Origin: Vulcanimicrobiota bacterium
GTDB taxonomy: Bacteria > Eremiobacterota > Eremiobacteria > Baltobacterales > Baltobacteraceae
Direction: 5' to 3'
NCBI GenBank assembly: GCA_030042755.1
Contig: JASHZC010000096.1
Coordinates: forward strand, 1-10,020
DNA: 10,020 nucleotides
Below the pieces are notes generated by a model. It searched no databases and was not told the origin of the DNA. It saw only the letters and a list, made by a program, of their open reading frames with translations. Both the position numbers and the translations under genes were made by a program. Each line of letters opens with the position of its first letter. The first letter of the stretch is position 1. Of this stretch, positions 1 to 5,527 are shown piece after piece.

Positions 1-243
1 TGCGCATTTGGGCTCGCGTACTTGCGATTGAAGCGTTTCGATCGCGCCGAGGCGGCATATCTCGAGGTTCTGACGCGCTTCTCGACGGCATACGCCGCTC
101 CCGAAGCGCAATACTATCTCGGCGTGACACGGTACCGGCGCGACCCGGACAGCGACGAGCTGCTTACGCAGTGGGGCAAGCTGCGCTCTCGATATCCAAC
201 CAGCGAATACCGCGTCAAGCAGTCGTTCAAGGACTTTCCGTAA
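1..243 (+). CDS. TPR-repeat protein, C-terminal fragment (5' end outside window)
   Basis: The frame is open from base 1 to a TAA at 241-243, giving the last 80 residues of a protein that starts upstream of the window. The visible part contains one clear tetratricopeptide-type helix pair: 'LAYLRLKRFDRAEAAYLEVL' followed by 'APEAQYYLGVTRYRRD'. A final helix 'LLTQWGKLRSRYPTSEYRVK' follows. Spacing of small and aromatic residues fits TPR units like those in YbgF/BamD-type envelope proteins and in thioredoxin-TPR fusions. The ending 'W..L..RYP.SE' resembles the tail of the latter, but this is from memory of the family and cannot be proved here. The N-terminal domain, signal peptide and catalytic residues (if any) are not visible, so no specific function is assigned. 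It converges on the Omp85-like gene, with 126 bp between the stop codons. Confidence 0.7.
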   Translation, partial: CAFGLAYLRLKRFDRAEAAYLEVLTRFSTAYAAPEAQYYLGVTRYRRDPDSDELLTQWGKLRSRYPTSEYRVKQSFKDFP

Positions 244-317
244 CCTTCAAGCGACGCGCGAATTCAGACTTTTTTCACGTCGGTCGCGTATCGTTGGGAC
301 ATCGCTCTCACCAGATA

Positions 318-355
318 GGGATCGGCCGGGCTCCACCCTGCACCCGGCCGGTCCC
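318..355. terminator. GC-rich hairpin between convergent genes (possible bidirectional terminator)
   Basis: A 13-bp stem pairs 318-330 (GGGATCGGCCGGG) with 343-355 (CCCGGCCGGTCCC), with a single G-T wobble and a 12-nt loop. It sits between the stop codons of two convergent genes, 15 bp past the minus-strand stop. Neither strand has a U-tract directly after the stem, so it is not a classic intrinsic terminator. It could still pause polymerase or protect 3' ends. A run of six T at 271-276 is on the + strand but has no good stem before it. Confidence 0.4.
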
Positions 356-369
356 GCAACGCGCGTGGG

Positions 370-1680
370 CTAGAACGTTTGACCCTGAATGGCGAACGAT
401 ATCCGCCCGCCCGCCTGGCCGTACGCGATATCGACCCGCGCCGAGTTGCGATAGATGATGCCGATCCCCGAATCGGGATGCCATTGGAAGGTGGGCAATG
501 CCCAGGGCTGATTTCCGTCGCGGATGCGGTTCGCGCTGGTCTCGGTGAAGAACGCGAACTTGAAGACGTATGGCCGGGCGTCGTCGAGACGATACTCGGC
601 TGTGAGCGTTTGGGCGTCGGTTCCGCAAAAGCCCTTTGGATACGCGCGGGAGGTGCCGCAGACCAGAAAACTGTCGGGCACGACGCCGCCGGTGCGCGCG
701 GCGAACGCGTGCAGCGCGAGGGTTGACGAGCCGACCGCGATGTATCGCGCAACGTCGCCGGTATAGCTCTGATACTCGCTCGTCGCCCCGAACCATCCGG
801 GTGCGTTGGAGACTTGAAAGCGATACTGCATGTCGCAATAGGGCGGGTACCATTGCCACGCCGGCGTCGTGCAAGCATGCGCAAGACCTGCCACCAGCAC
901 CGTATTGTGCGCCGGCGACTTGTAGGTCGGAAAGATCGACGAGGCGACGATTCCAGTGGACTCAGCGGTTGTCGATCGTAGCTGGCGCACGCCAAACTCA
1001 AGCTGCGTGCCATTGGTCCCGCGCGACAGGTACAACGCTTCGGTGCCGGCGGTCCAGCTGTAGATGTTGACCGCCTCGGGTGCAGATTCGCGGAAGACAC
1101 CGCGCCCACCGAAGGTATCGAAGATAAAATCCGATTCATGCCCGCTCGAGGAGTTGACTTGCGTCGGGGTCGTGAACAGGACGCGAACCAGATTCGCTCG
1201 CCGGCTGAGTTGACTGTAGGTTGAGAAATTCGAGCCGCGATTGTCGATCGGCGGCGACGTTACGATGTATCCGATGCCTTGAATGGGAGCCGAGAGCGGC
1301 GTGTCGGCGTATAGGGGATGATCGGTCGGCCGGATCCACTTTGAGGTCACGATCCAATGGAGCGCTACGGTGTTCGCCGGAATCGCCGGCCCAAAAACCA
1401 ACTGCGCTTTGAAACCGCCCAGCATGACCAGATTCGTGTAGTCGCGGTCGACCGCGCTCTGCTCGAGCACGGATCCCTTGCGCAGCGAGAGGTACGGCCA
1501 GACCATGCTCTTGTTGAGGGCCCCGTGCGTCTCGACCGTGACGTCGTCGATGACGGCACCGGCCTGCGCGACCGGGACGAGCGGGATGGAGAACGTCCCT
1601 TGCGCCGCCGCCCGCAAGGGCGGGGCGAGCAAAGATAGCGCGAGCAGGAGGGCTGCGCTGCGGGCGTACCAATAGGTCAC
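370..1680 (-). CDS. Compact Omp85-family outer-membrane protein (signal peptide, one POTRA, C-terminal barrel)
   Basis: The protein has 436 residues. Residues 1-27 form a Sec signal peptide (hydrophobic 'ALLLALSLLAPP', cleavage near AAA-QG). Residues about 43-113 read as one POTRA domain: 'IDDVTVETHGALNKS', then 'LSLRKGSVLEQSAVDRD' and 'LVMLGGF', which follow the usual POTRA pattern of strand, helix, KG turn, D..L..LG.F. The remainder is rich in alternating and aromatic residues as in a 16-strand barrel. It ends 'RISFAIQGQTF', matching the Omp85 terminal strand with final Phe. The segment 'SRAYPKG' (344-350) before 'EYRL' (362-365) lies where Omp85 proteins carry the loop-6 VRGF/Y motif; Arg is kept but Gly is replaced by Ala. 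Cysteine pairs C270/C282 and C341/C352 may form disulfides. BamA has five POTRAs and TamA three, so this is a short member; transport or insertion roles are both possible. The start is GTG at 1680, the only candidate between the upstream in-frame stop and the signal peptide; no clear Shine-Dalgarno precedes it. Confidence 0.7.
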   Translation of the reverse strand: MTYWYARSAALLLALSLLAPPLRAAAQGTFSIPLVPVAQAGAVIDDVTVETHGALNKSMVWPYLSLRKGSVLEQSAVDRDYTNLVMLGGFKAQLVFGPAIPANTVALHWIVTSKWIRPTDHPLYADTPLSAPIQGIGYIVTSPPIDNRGSNFSTYSQLSRRANLVRVLFTTPTQVNSSSGHESDFIFDTFGGRGVFRESAPEAVNIYSWTAGTEALYLSRGTNGTQLEFGVRQLRSTTAESTGIVASSIFPTYKSPAHNTVLVAGLAHACTTPAWQWYPPYCDMQYRFQVSNAPGWFGATSEYQSYTGDVARYIAVGSSTLALHAFAARTGGVVPDSFLVCGTSRAYPKGFCGTDAQTLTAEYRLDDARPYVFKFAFFTETSANRIRDGNQPWALPTFQWHPDSGIGIIYRNSARVDIAYGQAGGRISFAIQGQTF

Positions 1681-1714
1681 ACAAGAAACAACACCCGCTC
1701 GGACGCGCGGGTGC
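1681..1714 (-). promoter_or_regulatory. Terminator-like hairpin plus T-rich tract just before the GTG start of the Omp85-like gene
   Basis: On the minus strand a 7-bp stem (CACCCGC/GCGGGTG, 1692-1698 with 1707-1713, 8-nt loop) is followed by TTGTTTCTTGT and then immediately by the GTG start at 1680. The hairpin ends about 11 nt from the start codon, where a ribosome binding site should be. It could act as an attenuator or mask translation initiation, or it could terminate transcription arriving from the divergent side. The structure is seen; its role is inferred. Confidence 0.35.
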
Positions 1715-1786
1715 CGTCTGCTCGAATAATTTGATTGAAACTCGTTCCCGCCTCCCCCGGTTCAATTTGCGCTTTTTAAGCCTTTC

Positions 1787-1795
1787 GAGGAGGAG
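1787..1795 (+). promoter_or_regulatory. Strong ribosome binding site of the cupin gene
   Basis: GAGGAGGAG, with its AGGAGG core ending 5 nt before the ATG at 1799. It fixes that ATG as the start. No convincing -35/-10 pair could be placed in the divergent spacer 1681-1786. Confidence 0.75.
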
Positions 1796-1798
1796 CCG

Positions 1799-2260
1799 AT
1801 GAAACGCAATCTTCGTCTCGCATCCGTCGCCGCGCTGAGCTTTACGCTCGGAATCCTTTTGGCGCGCGTGCCGATCTCCGTCCGCGCAGCGGCGGCGCCG
1901 TTGCAACTCGCGGTAATCGACATAACGGCGATAGCGCCGGATGCGATGCCGACACCCACCAGCCTTTTCCCCGACCTACGATCGAAGACGCTGGTCGTGA
2001 CCGACGGGATGTCCCTGGCTTTCCAAACGGGAACCGTTGCTAAACACTACCACGCCGACGCGAATGAAGTGCAGATCGTTCTCTCGGGCACCGGCAGTGA
2101 ATGGCTCGGCGACAAACAGGTAGCGATCAAGCCGGGCACGCTCATCGTAATCCCCAAGGGAACCGTCCACGGGAACTGGATCGCGACGTCGCAGCCGCTC
2201 GAGCTGATCTCAGTCAAGACGCCGCCTCAAGCTCCAAGCGACGTGCACCTCGCCCCATGA
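1799..2260 (+). CDS. Secreted single-domain cupin protein
   Basis: The protein has 153 residues. It starts with an N-terminal signal sequence or anchor (residues 5-32, 'VAALSFTLGILLARVPI', possible cleavage near ARAAA), so it probably acts in the periplasm. Residues about 65-145 form a cupin_2 barrel. Motif 1 is H83-x-H85-x4-E90-x6-G97 and motif 2 is G113-x5-P119-x-G121-x2-H124. All four usual metal ligands (H83, H85, E90, H124) are therefore present, and metal binding is likely. The substrate cannot be told: the fold serves dioxygenases, isomerases and plain ligand binders. A strong Shine-Dalgarno fixes the ATG. It is divergent from the Omp85-like gene, with a 118-bp spacer that would carry both promoters. 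The propeller lipoprotein follows 81 bp downstream on the same strand and may or may not be cotranscribed. Confidence 0.85.
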   Translation: MKRNLRLASVAALSFTLGILLARVPISVRAAAAPLQLAVIDITAIAPDAMPTPTSLFPDLRSKTLVVTDGMSLAFQTGTVAKHYHADANEVQIVLSGTGSEWLGDKQVAIKPGTLIVIPKGTVHGNWIATSQPLELISVKTPPQAPSDVHLAP

Positions 2261-2300
2261 GCTAACCGGTCGAGGGCAGGGCGATCCGCATACGGCGAGG

Positions 2301-2318
2301 AAGGACCTGTTCCTTTTT
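2301..2318 (+). terminator. Weak hairpin with T-run after the cupin gene
   Basis: A 5-bp stem AAGGA/TCCTT (2301-2305 with 2311-2315, 5-nt loop) runs into TTTTT ending at 2318. It is a short, marginal intrinsic terminator between the cupin stop and the next ribosome binding site. If it works, the lipoprotein gene downstream needs its own promoter, which I could not identify. Confidence 0.3.
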
Positions 2319-2330
2319 CCACGTCGCTTC

Positions 2331-2335
2331 GGAGG
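2331..2335 (+). promoter_or_regulatory. Ribosome binding site that selects the ATG at 2342
   Basis: GGAGG directly abuts an in-frame ATG at 2336, which leaves no spacing. It lies 6 nt before a second in-frame ATG at 2342, a normal distance. The second ATG is therefore the better start of the lipoprotein gene. Confidence 0.6.
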
Positions 2336-2341
2336 ATGCTC

Positions 2342-3322
2342 ATGCACAACATTCTGTTGCGCCGCGTGCTCATCGTAGCCGCGGCGCTCACTTTTGTCGC
2401 CGGGTGCTCCGGCAACTCGGGATCGGTTCAGCAGCCGGGCATGCGCGTGTTGCCCGGTCCGGCGGTCGCAGGTCCGATCGTCGTTCCCCTCGTGGTGCAT
2501 CGCAGTAACCTGGTTCGCGGGTGGCCGTCGTCAAAGCGGAAGAAGAGACACGAGATTCTCTTCGTTGCCGACGAAAGCGACAGTACCGTCGAAATGTACG
2601 ATCCGAGGAAGGCGAATCCGTCGCCGGAAGGCTCGATTACCGACGGCATCAGCACGGCGGTTCAGCTCGCCGTCGACAAGAAAGGCACCCTCTACGCCGC
2701 CAACTTAGGCAACGGTACCATTACCGAGTATCCGAAAGGCTCGAGCTCGCCAAGCGTGACGCTTAGCAGTGGCTTGGACGAACCCTACGGCATAGCAGTC
2801 GACTCAAAAGGTGACGTCTTCGCGAGCAATTTGGGCAACAACACGATCGTCGGTTACGAGCCCGGTGCCACCTCGCCGTATGAGACGATTAGCTTCAGCT
2901 CGGAGGGCCAGGCGGTCGGCATGGGAGTCGATGGCAAGGACAATCTCTGGGTGGCGTGTGATACCAGCAACGAGGTCTACGAGATTCCGGCGGGATCCTC
3001 GGCGCCGGTAAATGCCGGCCTCAGCGGTGTCGAAGGGCCGATCAGCGTTTCGTTCGGCAAAGCCGATCAGATGTTCGTTTCCAATTTCGGCGGCGAGAAC
3101 GTTGCCGTCTACACCTACGGCACTACGAGCCCGGCGTACACGATCACGACCGGCATCGATGGACCTACCCTGAACGGGGTCACGTATTCGGACACCTACT
3201 TCCAGACGAACCAAGGCCTCAACGTCGTGGGCTATAAGAAGGGTGCAACCTCGCCTTTCTCCACGATTACCGGCATCAGTGGTCCCGCGGGGATCGCCTC
3301 ATGGCCGCTCGTCCCCAAATAA
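2342..3322 (+). CDS. Lipoprotein with six-repeat NHL/YncE-like beta-propeller
   Basis: The protein has 326 residues from the ATG at 2342; an ATG at 2336 adds two residues but sits against the Shine-Dalgarno. The signal peptide ends in a type II lipobox, V19-A20-G21-C22, so C22 should be lipidated. A low-complexity linker with a basic patch (KRKKRH, 65-70) leads to about six repeats of around 40 residues covering 72-326. The repeat pattern is roughly 'AVD.KG.LYAAN.GN.TI.EY..G..SP..TI..GI..P', which matches NHL or SMP-30/YncE-like propeller blades. Such proteins usually bind or scaffold at the cell surface; no catalytic set is visible and no ligand is assigned. The fifth and sixth blades are more diverged, for example 'SNFGGENVAVYTYG'. 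The gene ends just before a strong intrinsic terminator. Paralogues with the same 'G.tSP..tI' phrase are common in some soil phyla, as I recall. Confidence 0.85.
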   Translation: MHNILLRRVLIVAAALTFVAGCSGNSGSVQQPGMRVLPGPAVAGPIVVPLVVHRSNLVRGWPSSKRKKRHEILFVADESDSTVEMYDPRKANPSPEGSITDGISTAVQLAVDKKGTLYAANLGNGTITEYPKGSSSPSVTLSSGLDEPYGIAVDSKGDVFASNLGNNTIVGYEPGATSPYETISFSSEGQAVGMGVDGKDNLWVACDTSNEVYEIPAGSSAPVNAGLSGVEGPISVSFGKADQMFVSNFGGENVAVYTYGTTSPAYTITTGIDGPTLNGVTYSDTYFQTNQGLNVVGYKKGATSPFSTITGISGPAGIASWPLVPK

Positions 3323-3348
3323 ACGCCTAGCAGTTACACGCTCGAGAA

Positions 3349-3390
3349 GGTCGCGCAGCACAACGGTTTCGTTGTGCTCGCGATCTTTTT
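3349..3390 (+). terminator. Intrinsic terminator of the propeller lipoprotein gene
   Basis: A long stem pairs 3349-3364 with 3371-3385: AGCACAAC/GTTGTGCT at the top, then GTCGCG/CGCGAT-type pairing below a bulged C. The loop is 6 nt, and five T follow at 3386-3390. This is a typical Rho-independent terminator, 26 bp after the TAA. An outer 8-bp inverted repeat (CCTAGCAG at 3326-3333 and CTGCTAGG at 3394-3401) encloses it. Read from the other strand, the hairpin also lies downstream of the 59-residue gene, but without a good U-tract. Confidence 0.85.
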
Positions 3391-3396
3391 GTGCTG

Positions 3397-3576
3397 CTAG
3401 GTCTCGTGCGGCTTCGGAATATAGCGGAGCTCGTCGGCGCGAAAGCGGTGCTCGACGAGCTCGCCGTCGGCTTTCCGATAGCGCACGACCACCGATCGCG
3501 TATCGACCTCGATCACCTGGCCTTCAATCCCGAGATTCTCGATATGGACGTGGTCACCGTACCTGAGCGTGTTCAT
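3397..3576 (-). CDS. 59-residue SH3/KOW-like small protein
   Basis: A short frame runs from ATG at 3576 to TAG at 3397-3399 and gives 59 residues beginning 'MNTLRYGDHVHIENLGIEGQ' and ending 'RADELRYIPKPHET'. The pattern 'GD.V.I..LGI.GQVIEVD...VVVRY.K.DGE..EHRFR.DELR' looks like a small five-strand SH3-type barrel (KOW or DUF-type, as in translation or nucleic-acid-binding small proteins). It has no signal peptide or membrane segment, so it should be cytoplasmic. It starts 16 nt after the stop of the S9 peptidase gene. GAGGACGGA at 3582-3590 overlaps the junction as a plausible Shine-Dalgarno, which implies cotranscription. I do not recognise the family. Coding is supported by the coherent protein pattern, the RBS and tight packing against the terminator. 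Confidence 0.7.
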   Translation of the reverse strand: MNTLRYGDHVHIENLGIEGQVIEVDTRSVVVRYRKADGELVEHRFRADELRYIPKPHET

Positions 3577-3592
3577 AGCAGTCCGTCCTCGA

Positions 3593-5527
3593 TTACAGGT
3601 AGCGTTCGATCCAGTCGAGCGTCACGCGATCGTAGCCCTGGATGTGAACGGGGTCGGTTGGGAAGTGGTGAGCGCCGGGAATCGCCACGAAGCGCACCGC
3701 CACGCCGCGATCGTTGAGCGCGTGGAAGAGCTCGTACGACTCCGCGGCCGGCACCGTCTCGTCGGCGGTGCCCGAGATGATCAACGTCGGCGTCGTGATC
3801 TGCGATGCGTACGTAATGGGCGATCCGGTGCGGTAGAGATCCGCGCTCGCGGGATCCATTGGCGTGCCGCCTAGCGAGTCGCGCGTCCAGGCGAGATTTC
3901 CGGCGGCGGACTCGTCGTACTCCGTCACCCAGTCCACCATCCCGTCGCCGACGACGGCCGCCTTCCAACGATGATCGTGACCGATGAGCCACGTCGTCAT
4001 GTACCCGCCGTACGAGTGCCCGGTCACGGCGATGCGCGAAGTATCGACAATACCCATCTTTTCGATTGCGCCGATTCCGGCGATCACGTCGCTTCCTGGA
4101 CCCGATCCGGGATCCCGAAAGATCGCGTGCTCGTGGGCGGAGCCAAGATTATCGCTGCCACGGTAGTTCGGCTCGAAAACGATCCATCCACGAGCGGCGA
4201 AGAGTTGACGCAGCACTTCGAAACCGCGCGTGGTCGAGGCCTCGGGGCCGCCATGGATGCGCAAGACCAACGGATACCGTTTGGTCGCGACAAAGTTCAC
4301 GGGGTAGGTGAGCAGGCCGTCGGAGCGTTGGGCGTCGGGAGCGGTCCAAACGATCTCTTCGCTTCGCCCAAAGCTAAACCGCTCGAAAAAGCGGTTGGCG
4401 AACGTAAGACGTTTCGGCGCCGAGGCCTCGACCGACGTGATGTAGACTTCGGGCGGAAGATCGGTGCGGCTGGCAACGAAAGCGATCGTCCCATTGCGCG
4501 CGATGCTGAACGACTCGGGCGAAAGCGGTCCTAGGTCGAGACGCCTTGCCGCACCCTGGCGCGGCTTGAACCAGAGCGTATTGGTCACGCCCTGCGGCGC
4601 GAGAAGCAGCAGCGCGTCGCTATTCGGCACGAACGCGGCTTGCACCACGTCCGCGTCAAAGTCAGCTGTAGCGTCGCGCTGAGCGGCCGCGGACGAGACG
4701 AAGACGTCCAGATCGCTGATGGGCCCCGGGCCGCGGGGCGACAAGTACGCGACGGCGTCGCGATCGGGCGAGTAGACCGGCTGGTACTCGTATTTCTGGT
4801 GCGAACCGATCGCGCGAATCGCACCGGTAGCGGCGTTGACCGCGGCAATCGTCGTTTCGTCGCTGTCGGAATCGTCCGCATCGGCTTGTTTCGTGAAGGC
4901 GATGGACGTGCCGTTGGGTGACCACGACGGATCGGTCGCCGCGCCGACGAAGGGCGGCGCCGCTTCCAGGACGCTCCACCTCCCCTCGGTAAGACGGCGG
5001 GCCGGTCCGCCGTGCGCCGCAACCAACCAGATGTGCGACGGGAGCGGCTTGGCCGACGTGAGATAGCCGTCGTCGTGCACGTCGAAGAGATTTTTGCCGT
5101 GTGCGACCGCCTTGGCATCGGCCGGTGCGTCTTGCGTCACGAAGGCAAGTAGCGTCCCGTTGGGACTCCAGGCAAACTGCTCGACGTCGTTGGGGCCGTG
5201 CGTCAGTTGACGCGGCGCGCCGCCGGCCGCGGCAACGACGAAGAGCTGGTCCGTATCCTTGACTTTCGCCAGATAGGCCACGCTCTCGCCCGAGGGCGAC
5301 CAGCGCGGCGATTCGAGCTTCGGCTTTCCCACCGCGATCGTGCGCGGCGCACCGCCGTGCACCGAAACGATGCGCAGGGAATCGTTGTAACGATCGTGGA
5401 TGAAGTCCGGCACCCCTAGTACGTAGGCGACGCGGTTGCCATCGCCGGAAATCTGTGCGTCCTCAATCGAAACAAGATGTCGAACATCGGCGAGGGTCAG
5501 CGTGAGCGCCGCGACCAAGAACGTCAT
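3593..5527 (-). CDS. S9 family peptidase (prolyl oligopeptidase / acylaminoacyl-peptidase type)
   Basis: The protein has 644 residues, the usual length for this family. Residues 20-390 form a beta-propeller with repeated PD40/TolB-like motifs ('SPRWSPSGESVAYLA', 'FAWSPNGTLLAFV', 'DPSWSPNGTSIAFT', 'VYSPDRDAVAYLS'), which gates access to the active site. Residues about 410-644 are the alpha/beta-hydrolase domain: the oxyanion region 'LRIHGGPE', the nucleophile elbow G503-H-S505-Y-G-G, Asp589 in 'GTADETVP' and His620 in 'GAHHFP' complete the Ser-Asp-His triad. It should cleave short peptides. The N-terminus 'TFLVAALTLTLA' is hydrophobic but short and lacks positive charge, so export is uncertain. 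Its ATG overlaps the stop of the upstream oxidoreductase gene as ATGA, with no clear Shine-Dalgarno, which suggests translational coupling. The small SH3-like gene follows. Confidence 0.93.
   Translation of the reverse strand: MTFLVAALTLTLADVRHLVSIEDAQISGDGNRVAYVLGVPDFIHDRYNDSLRIVSVHGGAPRTIAVGKPKLESPRWSPSGESVAYLAKVKDTDQLFVVAAAGGAPRQLTHGPNDVEQFAWSPNGTLLAFVTQDAPADAKAVAHGKNLFDVHDDGYLTSAKPLPSHIWLVAAHGGPARRLTEGRWSVLEAAPPFVGAATDPSWSPNGTSIAFTKQADADDSDSDETTIAAVNAATGAIRAIGSHQKYEYQPVYSPDRDAVAYLSPRGPGPISDLDVFVSSAAAQRDATADFDADVVQAAFVPNSDALLLLAPQGVTNTLWFKPRQGAARRLDLGPLSPESFSIARNGTIAFVASRTDLPPEVYITSVEASAPKRLTFANRFFERFSFGRSEEIVWTAPDAQRSDGLLTYPVNFVATKRYPLVLRIHGGPEASTTRGFEVLRQLFAARGWIVFEPNYRGSDNLGSAHEHAIFRDPGSGPGSDVIAGIGAIEKMGIVDTSRIAVTGHSYGGYMTTWLIGHDHRWKAAVVGDGMVDWVTEYDESAAGNLAWTRDSLGGTPMDPASADLYRTGSPITYASQITTPTLIISGTADETVPAAESYELFHALNDRGVAVRFVAIPGAHHFPTDPVHIQGYDRVTLDWIERYL

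Noticed and set aside
271..276. Run of six T as the terminator of the TPR gene
   Set aside because: No adequate stem precedes it on the + strand.
264..1139. Open frame of 291 codons on the minus strand inside the Omp85-like gene
   Set aside because: It is a different frame of the same strand, Ser/Arg/Pro-rich low-complexity translation. The overlapping frame has a signal peptide and a POTRA/barrel pattern.
1136..1906. Open frame of 256 codons on the minus strand spanning the Omp85-like start and the cupin start
   Set aside because: It overlaps two better genes in other frames. The product is a run of Arg/Ala/Pro with no domain, and it crosses the RBS and start of the cupin gene.
2572..3310. 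Tandem repeat array or CRISPR-like pattern
   Set aside because: The periodicity of about 125 bp is the protein-level repetition of beta-propeller blades. The DNA copies are diverged and remain in frame.
3391..3717. Open frame of 108 codons on the + strand
   Set aside because: It is antisense to the 59-residue gene and the peptidase end, begins inside the terminator region and has no Shine-Dalgarno or domain.
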